A DNA stretch of 64,000 nucleotides from Symbiodinium natans (taxonomy: Eukaryota; Sar; Dinophyceae; Suessiales; Symbiodiniaceae), in assembly GCA_905221605.1 (NCBI GenBank), contig CAJNDS010002267.1, positions 365,001 to 429,000 of the forward strand, written 5' to 3'. Both the position numbers and the translations under genes were made by a program. The notes under the pieces are model-generated. The model had not been told where the DNA came from. It did not search any database and saw only the letters and a list, made by a program, of their open reading frames with translations. This document shows, in pieces, positions 12,119 to 24,300 of the stretch. Numbering within the stretch: position 1 is the stretch's first letter; every line of letters starts with the position of its first letter.

Positions 12119-13865
12119 CTCGGGCCCGCGCGACATCTTCTGCAGGAAGCCCGGCGACGTCTTCGACGCCGCCGTTTTGGCATCCTCCGCCTTTATTGCG
12201 CGGAGAGTCTTGGGGGGGTTAAAATGGTCCCTTAATATGGGCCCTCAAAGGGGGACCCCCTTATATACCCCTTATATACCCCAATTTAGTGGGGAGGGGG
12301 GTGGGGGTGTGTTGGGATGGACCGTCAGACTCCCCACCAGAGACCAGAACTCAACTGTTCAGGATTTAGGTTGATAGGGCTTAGGGTTTAGGGTTTCGGG
12401 CTTGTAAACAATACTTGCCAAAATTGAAAACATGGCTTCCCTGCTTTAAGGAGTCACTTCTTGATCAAACTTGCGTTTGTCCAGCTGCGGACCCACAAAC
12501 CCCCAACCATACAAACCCTAAACCCCGAGGCCGTAAACCCCCCAAAACTCAAAAACCCTAAAACCCCAAAGTCCTAAAACCCCCCCAAACAAAAGACCTC
12601 TGCCTAAACCCCTAGACAGGGTCTTTACAACCCCCCACCCAACTGAACAAAAACAACAAAAATATATATATATATATATATATATATACATTTTTATATA
12701 TGTATATATATATATATAAACGACCTACCTAAACCCCTAACCCCATATACCCATAAACCCCCAACCCCTAGAGAATTATAAACCCCAAACCCCTAGAGAA
12801 CTACAGCCATACAGCATAAACCACAAACCCCAATCCCGTAAATCCCAAACCCCTAGAGAACTACAGCCAGAAAACATAGACCCCAAACCTTTAGAGAACT
12901 AAAGCCATAAACCCCAAACCCTTGGAGAACTTAAACCCCAAACCCTGAATCCTAAACCCTAAACCCTAAACCCTAATTAAACCCCAAACCCTAAACCTTA
13001 AACCCTAAACCCTAAACCCTAAACCCTAAACCCTGAACCCCAAACCCTACACCCTAAACCCTCAGAGAACTGGCCCTCAAGGCTCCTCAACCTGCTTTCG
13101 CTGCTCGCGGCGCAGGCGCGCTAGCTTCTGCTCCGAGAGGTCCTGGAGGGTTGAGGGTTTAGGGTTTAGGGCTTCGGGGTTTAGGGTTTAGGGTTTGGGG
13201 TTTGGGGTTTAGGGTTTAGGGTTGAGGGTGTAGGGTTTAGGGTTTAGGGATGCAGGGATTCAGGGCTTAGGGAGGTAGGTTTACGGATTTGTGTTTTCCT
13301 GTCTCACTAAGGCCTAGGAACTAACAAAAAATCTAATGAACATGCTAACCAAAAATCTATGACGTTTTGCTTTCGAGGGGGCCCTCTCGCTTCCCGGACC
13401 TCTGGCTAAATGCTGCTACGAAGACCTTTCACGTCACTTCACATAGGGTTTAGGGTCTAGGGTTTAGGGTTTCGGGTTTAGGGTTTAGGGTTTAGAGTTT
13501 TAGTATGCTTCATATGAGATCCTGAACCCGGAAGCCTACCCTGAATAGACCACGGCTGCCGGATCAAGAAAAGGGGATCAACAAAAATCAACAACCGAGG
13601 GTTTAGGGTCTGGGTTTAGGGTTTAGGGTTTAGGATTTAGGGTTTAGGGTTTAGGGGTTAGGGTTTTGTGCTGATCATTTTTGTGCTTTGTGTTGATCCT
13701 GTATATTCTGACCCCTATCCCGAATACACCTGAATTCGAAACCCGTTTCATTTCTTAAGGACCTATGCCTATAGACTAAAGAGTGCGAGTGTTCCTCTGA
13801 CAAACACGTTGCTTCTTCGCAGCTGCTTTGATTGCTGCCCGCCGATGCTCTAGCACCCGCTGCCA
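12119..13865 (-). CDS. Unrecognised basic helical protein, exon chain
   Basis: Function unknown. Four blocks join in phase 0: 13806-13865 (WQRVLEHRRAAIKAAAKKQR), 13092-13142 (DLSEQKLARLRREQRKQ), 12458-12484 (LDKRKFDQE) and 12119-12190 (AEDAKTAASK...MSRGPE). The result is rich in Lys, Arg, Glu and Ala, and likely alpha-helical or coiled coil. The last exon ends GAG and its donor is the first heptamer of the following array (GTTTAGGG). Further exon-like minus blocks near 15570-15630, 15105-15175, 14470-14610, 13380-13435, 11640-11690 (QLLVRMSQAFRSF) and 11380-11440 probably belong to the same gene, but their phases were not all resolved. The gene lies upstream of the SDR and points the same way. 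Confidence 0.6.
12661..12718. repeat. AT dinucleotide microsatellite
   Basis: An AT tract interrupted once. Similar tracts are at 26821-26870, 38680-38712 and 63115-63205. Confidence 0.95.
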
Positions 13866-16170
13866 CTGTCTGCAGGGTCCACTGGAGAGTGATGCGGCAA
13901 CAAAGTCTCCTGCGCCTTCTGCTGCCCAAACCAATGTAAGCCTGGAGAGGGTAAAGGATGCCAGTCAGGGCAGTTTCGTCTGCTCGTCCGTGAGGCTGGG
14001 GCCGCGTGTCCTAATTTGAACGACCGGACCCCCCAAACCCTCGCCATCCGATGGACAGAACAGTGCAACAGGGTAGCATTGCACTGGCTTTTAGAGCCCT
14101 GGCAACCCCCCACCTCACAGACCCCCGACAATCCGCATGCTTACTTGCCCTAAACCCCTAAACCCCCTAAACCCCCTAAACCCCCTAAACCCCCTAAACC
14201 CCTAAAACCCCTAAAACCCCTAAACCCCTAAACCTCCTAACCCCCTAAACCCTAAACTCCTGAGGGGTGAGGGGGTGCTGAAAGTGCTATGGTCTTTAGG
14301 GCTTAGGGTTTAGGGTTTAGGGTTTCGGGTTTAGGGTTTGGGGTTCAGGGCTCTGGCGTTTGGCGTTTGGGTGGGGTTTACGCCTCAAGGAGCGCAACCG
14401 CTTGACCTCTCCATCTCACCCTCTCGAGAACAGCAGACCTTCAGAAGCCCTCGCCCTCTCTAAACTCGAAAGCCCCAAAACCCTTGAGGCCTTCCTCCCC
14501 AAGGCAATCTCCAACTCCCTCTTCCGGGACCCTGCGACCCAAATCCGGACAAAAACATCGGTCATTCAGCCACTCGGCGAACATCAGCTCCTCGCCAGAA
14601 TTGAGGGTTTAGGTTTAGGCCGAATGGATATGTAGGGAACCCTCACACACTAAAGCACTACATAAACACCAGCCGTCCGACTCAAGAAGCCCTTCAACCC
14701 ACCTAACTCGGCTCAACAGAAACCCAAAAATAAAGAGGGCTGAAGGTATGGGGCGGGGAGCAGGGAACTACTTGGCCTCCTAGCCAAAGCCCTGAACCTT
14801 GAAGCCCCGGAAAAAAATAAATAAATAAACAGACATCCGCACTGTGGACAAGGATGTCTGTGAGAAAACTTCGCCGCCGCAAAGGGTTAGGGTTCTCAGG
14901 TTCTTGTGGGGGTTTAGGGAAACCCAGGGGTTTGGCAAGCTAGCTTCGATCCCACAAGAAGGCCTATTTTTTAGTTTGTTTAATCAGCCGTTCTTTCTTG
15001 GCCGGACCCTGGGGTTTATCTAGTTGTCTTGAATTTCCTTTTCTGCTTGTCATTTCCTTTTTGGTTTTCTTTTTTTTTGTGGGGGGGGGAGGGGACGCGG
15101 GTAGCAGAGGATCCCAAGATCCAAGATGGCGCAGGGTAGCTCAGAGATAAACATCCTGCCAAGGGGTTTCTTGTACTTGGGCCCTGAACCCTAAACCCTA
15201 AACCCTAAACCCTAAACCGATAAAGCCGATAGGCCCTATAAAGTCCATAAACCCCATAAACCCGATAGACCCTACAAAGCCTGTAAACCCCATAAAGCCT
15301 ATACACCCTATAAACCCTGCAAACCCCCTAAAATCCTGTAAACCCTGTAAACCTTGTGAACCCTGCAAACCCTGCAAACCGCCCGCTAGAAAGGACCCTG
15401 AAACCCCCTAAAACCCTCAACCACTGAACCCTCGACCCTGAACCTAAACCCGAAATGATTCAACCCCAAACCCCCAACCCTGAACCCTCAAACCCTAAAC
15501 CCTAAACCCTAAACCCTAAACCCCCCCAAACCACAGAGGCACTGAAAACCTGAGGATCGAGCCCAGAGTTCCGCGCCCTCTGCCGCCTTCGCAAGTCGAG
15601 GGGCTTAAGAGACCGGGGCCTGGTTGAAATGGGAGTAGTGTGGGTTTGGGGTTTAGGGTTTAGGGTTTAGGGTTTAGGGTTTGGGGTTTGGGGTTTAGGG
15701 TTTAGGGTTTAGGGTTTAGGGTTTGGGGTTTAGGGTTTAGGGTTTGGGGTTTAGGGTTTAGGGGTTTAGGGTTTGGGACTTGGGGGGGTGTTCGGCTCAA
15801 GGGTTAGGGCTAGCCGAGACGATCTGCAAAAACATGTGGCGGGCCTCAGAAGGTTACACTCTTCAAAGTGCAAAAGACTATTACTTAGGGTTTAGGGTTT
15901 AGGGTTTAGGGTTTAGGGTTTAGGGTTTAGGGTTTAGGGTTTAGGGTTTAGGGTTTAGGGCTTAGGGTTTAGGGTTTAGGGTTTAGGGTTTAGGGTTTAG
16001 GGTTTAGGGACGTGACAAGCATGCTCTGGAATTGGGGGGGCTGAAAGCCACGCAAAGATGTCACTGTTGTGGGAAAGGGCTTGTTTTGGCATCCTCTCTT
16101 GCTCGATCTTGCTGAATGACTTCTTCTCCATTGTTGAGTGCCCAGTGCCTTCAGCAGGAGCAGCTTCAAT

Positions 16171-16347
16171 TTAGTTCTTGCCGCGCTTCCTGCCCCTACC
16201 ACCACGGACACTAGCTTGGCTAGGTGCCTTGGGTGTCGCGGCGCCCTGTCCTGTGCCCTTTGTGCGGCAGCTTTTTTGCTGGCTGGCGTTTCTCTTTGAG
16301 ACTCCAGCACGTTACCAGGTGCTCCTCGCGTTCTAATTTTCTCTGAC
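16171..16347 (-). CDS. C-terminal exon block with RG/K-rich tail
   Basis: A GC-rich non-repeat block just downstream of the symporter gene. One minus frame reads ATPKAPSQASVRGGRGRKRG and stops at TAA 16171-16173. The upstream half reads better in another frame (KIRTRGAPGNVLESQRETPA), so an internal splice or indel is likely. It may be the last exon of a gene interrupted by the symporter insertion, or an independent fragment. Not recognised. Confidence 0.4.
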
Positions 16348-16428
16348 GCGAACGCTGCAAACAAAACCCTAAACCCTAAACCCGAAACCCGAAACCCTAA
16401 ACTCCCGGCGGAGTATTGGTGAAACGCA

Positions 16429-17856
16429 CTAGAGCTTTCCTCGGCGCGCCTCGAGCTCTGCACGAATGTCCTTCAACTTGTTCCTGTCCAGTTGGTACAA
16501 GGCCAGGAACACGAGGCTGATGATCCAGATGACAATGGGGAACCAGATGTAGGTGTTGAACATGGCATCGAGTACCTCTGCTGGTTGCTCCTTACCCAAG
16601 TCCACATCGAAGCCGGTCATGTCAATCAGGACTCCTGACAGGCCTGCACCGAGGGCAAATGCGACATGAACACTCAACGAGAAAACGGCATTGAGGCTGC
16701 CTTCTCGACGCAGCCCCGTATGCTTCTCATCATAGTCAGCAATATCCGCTGTCATAGAAGGGACAATCAACCACAGGGACCCGGTGATTGCCGAGCCAAA
16801 AGCAGCTGGTATCAGCTGTAGATATGGATACTCCGGGTTGATGCAGTAATACGCCATCCACTGTCCGACAAAGGCAGATAACAGAACGATCGCCATCGAC
16901 AGCTTTTTGTCGGATTTCTCGCTGAGCCAGACCCAGGCAGGCAGGGCGGCAATGCCGACAGCCATCATGGTGACGTCCTTCCAAAGTTCTATCTTGGACG
17001 CGTCAAAGAGCTGGCCATCGTTGATGAGATAGAGATTCAGATAGGTGCCCAGATTAACAATAGAGACCGTGCCCAGGATGTTGAAGAAGACCATGCCGCA
17101 GAGTAGCCACAGCGGCTTGCAGGAGAATGTCTTCCTGAGGCTCTTCAGTAGCGATTCCTTCTCAGCCTTGCTGGAGGCTTTCTCGTAATAGCGCTCCTTC
17201 ACGAAAACGCCGGGCAGTGTGCCGAAAACGATGATGAGGATCGCCATCAGCACACTGATGTGTCGCACGCCATTCACCACGTCCGACTCTCCATTTTCTC
17301 CAAAGAATGGCAGCGAGACGAGGAACACGCTCAGACCACCAACCGGTATCGTCAGCTTGCTGAAGAAGGTTCTGTAAGCACAGAGGCGAGTGCGCTCATC
17401 ATAGTTCGGCGTCAACTCCAGCATGAAGCTGTAATAGGGCATGCCCCAAAGCGAGAAGCTAGTGTAGAGCAAGAGGCCGAAGACAACGATCCAGGCGTAT
17501 TGCGCAAACTCACTCCAGTCCGAGCCCATGAACCAGAGCATGGGCGAAACCAGGCCGGTTATGATGGCAAAGACCACGATGTATGGCCTGCGCCGTCCCC
17601 ACCGCGTCCGCGTGTTGTCGGAGAGATTGCCGATAATTGGATCGACGGCGGCATCCCAAGTTTTGAAGCCCAGAAGCAGCCAACCCAGGATAGCCGGGGA
17701 CAGCCCGAAGCCGATGTTGAAGACCAGGAGCCAGAGCTTGCCCATGATCACCCAGTTCACCATCACCTCGACCATGTTTCCCAGCGAGACCACGCATTTG
17801 TCTCGAACCGCAATGCGATCTTCGGGGGGTATCTCTGCCTTCCCTGTACTTGCCAT
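16429..17856 (-). CDS. GPH-family MFS sugar:cation symporter, intronless
   Basis: A 475-residue membrane transporter of the glycoside-pentoside-hexuronide:cation symporter family (MelB-like, MFS superfamily), expected to move a sugar with Na+ or H+. Seen: one uninterrupted frame of the family's usual length with about a dozen hydrophobic segments. It has the family signature DAAVDPIIGNLSDNTRTRWG followed by RRRPYI near residues 68-93, and a second-half SMTADIADYDEKHTGLRREG segment typical of the family. The ATG at 17856 is followed by a short polar N-terminus before the first membrane segment. It is the only long intronless cellular gene here; its neighbours are cut into exons of tens of codons. 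Best matches would be expected in bacteria, which implies horizontal transfer or retroposition (inference). No bacterial operon neighbours are present. Confidence 0.85.
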   Translation of the reverse strand: MASTGKAEIPPEDRIAVRDKCVVSLGNMVEVMVNWVIMGKLWLLVFNIGFGLSPAILGWLLLGFKTWDAAVDPIIGNLSDNTRTRWGRRRPYIVVFAIITGLVSPMLWFMGSDWSEFAQYAWIVVFGLLLYTSFSLWGMPYYSFMLELTPNYDERTRLCAYRTFFSKLTIPVGGLSVFLVSLPFFGENGESDVVNGVRHISVLMAILIIVFGTLPGVFVKERYYEKASSKAEKESLLKSLRKTFSCKPLWLLCGMVFFNILGTVSIVNLGTYLNLYLINDGQLFDASKIELWKDVTMMAVGIAALPAWVWLSEKSDKKLSMAIVLLSAFVGQWMAYYCINPEYPYLQLIPAAFGSAITGSLWLIVPSMTADIADYDEKHTGLRREGSLNAVFSLSVHVAFALGAGLSGVLIDMTGFDVDLGKEQPAEVLDAMFNTYIWFPIVIWIISLVFLALYQLDRNKLKDIRAELEARRGKL

Positions 17857-18306
17857 GGTCTGTTCTTTCTCTCACGAGCTCGGGTTGCTTGTCTGAGCGA
17901 CTCGTTTGCCGAGCCAGCGATCTCACGATCAGTGATCGGATGGGAGAATTCACTGATGCTACGGGTTGTTTGAGCCAGTGCTGCAACTTACTGTCACGGG
18001 TAAGGAAACTTAACGCGACTGCCTGTTGCGTCGCGTGACAGACAGGGCAGTGGATGGAATGGACCATGAAGAAACGCACCCTTTGGCTTGAAACCAGAAC
18101 TGGCTTTGCTGTCTCAAGGACACCCAAATCCAGGCACATACCCCTCAAAACCCCCCCCCCCCCCCGCAAACCCTGGGAATGAAAAGGGTGCCTTCTTTGT
18201 GGAAAGGAGCTTATAAAGGGAACGGGGTTTTAGAGTGCTCAGGGGACACAGAAAACAACGCCACATCTACAGCTGCATGAAAAAAACGTTCACGACAATA
18301 CAGGAC

Positions 18307-21300
18307 TTAGGGTACAGCAGCCCCAAGCGCGGCCCTCGGCAGAAGAGCCGCAGCCTTGGCGATGCCGCGGCAGTCGCAGGGACTGCGGAGGTACACGAAG
18401 GCATCCGGGATGGAGGTACAGGACCTGCGAGAGTTGAGGGTTTCGGGTTTAGGGTTCAGGGTTTAGGGTTCAGGGTTCATACAGGGTTTAGGGTTCAGGG
18501 TTCAGGTAAACCCCTAAACCCCCCCAAACCCCCCCAAACCCCCCCCCACCCCCCAAACCCCCCCAAACCGCCCCAAACCGCCCCAACCCCCCCAACCCCC
18601 CCAAACCCCCCCCCCCCCCCCCCCCCCAAAACCCCCCTAACCCCGTAATCCCGAAACCCCTAAACTCCAACCCCTAAACCCCAAATCCCCCCCTAAACCC
18701 CAAACCCCAAACCCCCCCTAACCCTAAACCCCAAACCCCAAATCCCCCCTAAACCCTAAACCCTAAACCCTGAACCCTAAACCCCAAACCCCAAGCCCCC
18801 CAAGATAGCCCGAAGAGCAGAAGCTCGTGGCTGCGAAGCGCGAGGATGGCGAGGGCCAGCCGGAAGAGGGTCACCGAGCCCTCGTAGAGGACCTGCTTTG
18901 GGAGTTAGGGTTTAGGGTTTAGGGTTTAGGGTTTTAGGGTTTAGGGTTTAGGTTTAGGGTTTAGGGGTTAGTTAGGGTTTAGGGTTTAGGGTTTAGGGTT
19001 TAGGGTTTAGGGTTTAGGGTTTAGGGTTTAGGGTTAGGGTTTAGGGTTCAGGGTTCACTTTCGGTTGAGGGTGGGGGGGGTGGGCAGGGGGGGGGGGGGG
19101 GGGGTGGTTTTCGGTGTAGGCTTTTTTCCATCTTTTTGGGCTTATGGTTTCCTGTTTGGTGATAATCCTATTATATTGAATACAGGAGCTTTAAAAAGGT
19201 CCTCAACAACCTCCGGGGTCCAAGAAAAGTCCCAGGAGTTCAAAGTTTAGGGGGTTGGGGGTGTAGGGTCTAGAGTTTATGGTGTTTGGGGTTCAGGGTG
19301 TATGGGGTTGGGCTTCTATCGGGTGCAGGGAGCAGGGTTTGAGGTTTGGGGATCGGGGTTAGGCTTTGGCGCTCAAGGTTCTTGATTTGGGATTTAGTGG
19401 AAGGGCTGACATTTTGCGGCTCTAGGGATTGGGGTCCCAGGGTTGCAGGCTTGTTTAGGGTTCAGGGTGAAGGGTTTTTGCTTGTAGGCAAGAAGGAGCC
19501 ACCCAAACCCCTTCAAGGTACTAAGACTCGTACCTTTGAGGTTGTACTCCGAAGAGGCTTCATATACACCTATTATGGCCCTTGTATGGCATTAGGAATC
19601 CTGAAATAGGGTCCCCAAACCCCAGGGTAAAACCTTAGGGGTCCAAGGTAGAATCCCATGATCGTTTAAGACGCCCAAAGCAACAAACGCTGTCTCTGCA
19701 ATGGCGGAAAGTATGCAGAGGAATGAGGTTTTGGGAGTTATTGCAGTACATTTACAATGGGGACCATAAGGGCATGCTGCTAGTACCCCCAATATTAAGT
19801 CATGGCTCGAAGCTCCAAAAAACGGCCTACTAGGGACTAGGTTAACTCACATCTTTGCGTACGAAGTCACATCTCCCCAATGACACGCGGCCGCGAGCGA
19901 AGTCACATCACCCCGCGTAAAGTCGCATCACAAAGACATATGTTGAAGCCGTTCCCCCAATGTGCACGCGCCGCACGCGCATGTTCTCGACACACATGCG
20001 CCTGGGAGGGGAGCACATTTGTGTCAGCACAAAGACAGCAATTGATGCCATTCTGCGAGTGCACGCGCGCGACATGCACATGTTCCCGACACACAAGCAA
20101 AGTAGTATGCATTTGGCACTACACGCTTGAAAGAGAAGCCCTAGTTGTCTGCAAGGTCTATGTGTCTGAGAATTTGCAGAGCCTTCCCATGCACACACGT
20201 AGCTGCACACACGATCTCTTCCCCCAATCCCACTTGATCTGGGAAAAAACTGCTTCACGGCGGCCAACATATGTGCTTCTGCGCGAGTCCCGCGCGAGCC
20301 GTTGTGAGGGCCGCGCGTCCATGGGTTGAAGGGGCGGCTTTCCGTACAGCAGTAGCCCTCAATGAAATTAGAGCACTCTGCAGAGAGACAACAAGAACAA
20401 CCATGTTGTGGCAATCTCAGCTCCTTTTTTTGCTGAACTCGTAAAGCGCCATTACACCCTTCAAGCCTTGAACAATGTGGAATTGACAGCACCTTACCTT
20501 TGGGGCTTCTATTCTGCCTGGCTTCGGGCTTGTGGACTCAGGGGCTTAAGTTTAGAAAGTGGCGAGCTCGTTTGGGCTGTTGTCGTGGAACGTTGCACGC
20601 CAGGAACTTTGCCCTTAAAGATGAGGGGTGTTGTCGTGAATGAGATTTCTGCTTGGCGGTGGCAAGTGGGTTCTGACCAGTCTTGGAATTCGCGAATCCC
20701 CAGTGTGCACGCGACTTAACCAGCCCGCGGGTAGCTTGACGATTCACTGCTGCCACAAAGGAAACATGTCTTACCGTTTGGGTTTAGGAGCCTTATACCC
20801 AATAACCCCAGAACCCCGCAACCCCACAACCCTAACACCCCAACCCCCCCCCCCCCCCCCCCCCCCCCAAACTTTAACTCAACCCCAAATCCCCACATCC
20901 CAAAACCCCAAAAGCCCTGAAAGAGCACTGGTGCCCCAGAACACGAAGACCCTAAACCCGAAACCCTAAACCCTAAAAACCCTAAACCCTAAATCTTAAG
21001 GCCCTCCACACAGCCCCTCAACCCTCTAAGCCCCTGATTGCAGGTTGGGCTTCCTTCCAGTGGTTTCAGGGTTTGTTGCGTTTCATGCTCATGGGTTAGG
21101 GGCTTACCCTGAACCCTAAACCCTAAACCCTAGAATCTATCGAGTTAACTGAGGGCCGCACGGTGTCGAGAACTCGGTGGGACCACTTGGGCGGCAGCGT
21201 GTTCAGAAACAAGCAGAGGAACCAGTTCCTTGCTTCAAAGCCACTGAACCCCAAACCCTGAGCGCCAAACCCGAAACACTAACCTCCTTGAACCTAAAAA

Positions 21301-24300
21301 CCAATGCTGGGACTTGGGCAGAAGCCTTGGGGTTGAGGCGACCACTCCATTTCAACGTGTGGATGCGTTGGATACAGAGGGTCTACAGTAGGGTTTAGGG
21401 TTCAGGGTTGTGGGTTCAAGGTTGGGGGTTGGGGGTAGAAGCAGGGGGCCCAAAGCAGCGATGTTCAACCCTAAACCCTAAACCCGAAACCCTAAACCCT
21501 AAACCCTAAACCCCTAAACCCTAAACCCTAAGCCCTATTTGTAGTGCTTGCCGAGGGTCACAGTGATCGGCGACAGGTCGATTTCTGGCAGGGCTCGTGT
21601 GGGTCGGGGGCTTGTACGGTTCAGGTATCGGCGGTTAGTTGGTTCAGGTTGCAACCCTACACCCCGAAGCCTGAACCCGAAACCCGAAACCCTCAACCCT
21701 CAACCCTAAACCCTGAACCCTAAACCCTAAACCCTAAACCCTAAACCCTAAACCCTAACTCGAACATCGGAAGCATGCGGCTGCGTTAGGTCTTGCAGGG
21801 CTTTGGGCTCGGAGTCGCGGGATGTGCGCCAAAATGGGGAGGCTGGGGTTTGGGGTTTCGGGTTTAGGGTTTAGGGTTTAGGGTTTAGGGTGCGGAGGGG
21901 AACAGGCGGATCTTCTCCATGGCGTTCTAATTTTATCGGATGACCTCTGAAAAGAATCCAAAGTTAAGTTTGTTTAGGGTTTCGGGTTTCGGGTTTAGGG
22001 TTTAGGGATTGAGGATTAGGGTTTAGGGTCTAATCCCCAAACCCTGAACCCCAAAGGTTGTTTGGGCTTAGGGCTTGCGTTGCTGAGATCAGCCCGCCTG
22101 AACAACAGACTCTTGTTGAAGCCAACCCGAAATCCAGGACCCCCAGGGCCGAAGCATTAAACTCTGAACCCTTGAACCCCGGAACCCTTGAGCCCCTAAA
22201 CCCTAAACCCTAAATCCTAAACCCCAAACCCCAAACCCCAAACCCTGAACCCGAAACCCTGAACCCTAAACCCAAACCCTAAACCCTAAACCCTACTGTT
22301 TTCAAGGCGGTGCCCTCGGATCCACCTTGGGACTCTAAATGCGCCGCCAAGTCCGGGAGGTACTGAAGAAGGAGCCTCTGAACAAGGGCGTGAAGGGTTT
22401 AGGGTTTAGGGTTTAGGGTTTAGGGTTTAGGGTTTAGGGCTTAGGGCTTCGGGCTTAGGGCTTAGGGCTTAGGGCTTAGGGCTTAGGGTTAAGGGTCTAG
22501 CGTTTAGGGTTAAGGAGCATTGAGCATGTCTGCTTCCTCATTTGACTGACCTAAGCTTCACAATACGAACTGAGGACCCGAGTATACCCTAAACCCTAAA
22601 CCCTAAACCCAAAACCCCAAACCCGCAAGGTAGACCTGCTGAAGTGCTCGACGTGGTTGCCGTGGCTGTCGAAAAGCCGCATCAGCGGGCACATTTAGTG
22701 CCATTACACTTAGGGTTCAGGGTTCAGGGTTCAGGGTTCAGGGTTCAGGGTTCAGGGTTCAGGGTTTAGGGTTTAGGGTTTAGGGTTTAGGGTTTAGGGT
22801 TTAGGGTTTAGGGTTTAGGGTTTAGGGTTTAGGGTTTAGGGTTTAGGGTTTAGGGTTTAGGGTTTACTGCCAGCCAACCTAACTTGTCATCAACAAAAAC
22901 CCCTCCCCTTTTTCGGAGTCAGAATACCACTTTGGGTTTACCCCCTTGTATGCAGGGGAGGTAGCGATGATAATTGAGAGAGATGTAGGGGGAATGACGG
23001 GTGGAATTGTCACCCCAAAGCGGGCAGAGAGGTCTCGCCAACTCAAAAAAGGTTCCTGCAAACCCTTGCTTAGTGATTCTTCGGAAGGGTGCTGCCCTAG
23101 CCGCAGTGCCCATAGCCCAGGACTCTCAACCCCAAGCCCCCAGCGCTGAAACCTCTGCACCTTCAACCCCAAACCCTACACGCTGCAACTTAAAGTTCAA
23201 ATCCTAAACCTCAAATTCTACGCCCGCAACTCCCAAGCCTCAACTCGAAACTAAACCCCCAAACTGGACAGCCAAAAGCCCAAACTCTACTAGCATCCTC
23301 CACAAAGAAGCTTAGGGCTCAGGGTTTGGGGCCTTAGGGTCTAGGGTTTAGGGTGTTTGGGGGTCTGAGAATTTAGGGTGTCTGACAATGAAAAAGTTGT
23401 GCTTTAGAGTTTCAGGCTCAGGACATATGGCTGAAAGACCTAAGCCGTAACCCTAAGCCGCCCTAAACCCTAAACCCTAATCCCTAAACCCTAAACCCTA
23501 AAGTAAACCAAACCCTAAACCCTAAACCCTAAACCCTAAACCCTAAACCCTAAACCCTAAACCCTAAACCCTAAACCCTAAACCCTAAACCCTAAACCCT
23601 AAACCCTAAACCCTAAACCTAAACCCACACATATAGCTGGAGAGTTATGGTCGGCCAAGGAGCACGTTGAGCACCCGGAGGTCTGTTCGCAGCCCGACCA
23701 TGCGCGAGGCGAAGTAGCCCTCGCGGAAGCTTCGGGTTTCGGGTTTAGGATTTAGGGCTTAGGGTTTAGGGTTTAGGGTTTAGGATTTAGGATTTAGGGT
23801 TTAGGGTTTAGGGTTCAGGGTTTAGGGTTGAGGATTTGGGGTTTAGGGTTCAGGGTGCAATGTTTAGGGCTCGGGCTTAGGGCGTTATGACTTAGAAACT
23901 CTCTGGGCTGTAAACCTGCCAACCTGTAAACCTCGGACGAACGGGTATAAGGAGGGACCCTAGAATGAATCTGAATCTTATCCCCCTAGACAACCCCCAT
24001 ATATACCTTATACAGTCCCTATATACCTAAGCAACCCCTAAATAACCCCCAAATAACCCCTAAGGTCCCTTATCAGAGTCCCTCTTGAGTAAACCGTCCG
24101 AATAAGGCATCTGAAGCTAAACCATATTCCTGTTACGCTTGATGGCTCTTGAGGTGTTGGGGGGTGGTCTAGGGGTTAGGGGGTTTCGCGGCGCTCTTCT
24201 CGTGGCTTGGATCTTCACCCTAACCCCTAAACCCAATAACACAGTTCTTAAGCCCTACACCCAAAACGCACCATTGAAAGGGGTGCGTTTAAACCCCAAA

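Noticed and set aside
17260-17973. 237-codon open frame on the plus strand
   Set aside because: It is the antisense shadow of the symporter gene and shows no family features.
19880-20492. Open frames of 149 (plus) and 194 (minus) codons
   Set aside because: They overlap each other on a tandem-repeat region with CG-rich words; composition is His/Cys/Arg-biased and unlike protein. The region lies in a TBC intron.
22630-22690. Exon reading CPLMRLFDSHGNHVEHFSR in the TBC gene
   Set aside because: It looks protein-like, but the flanking TBC exons already join in phase and in motif order without it; possibly a cassette exon or chance.
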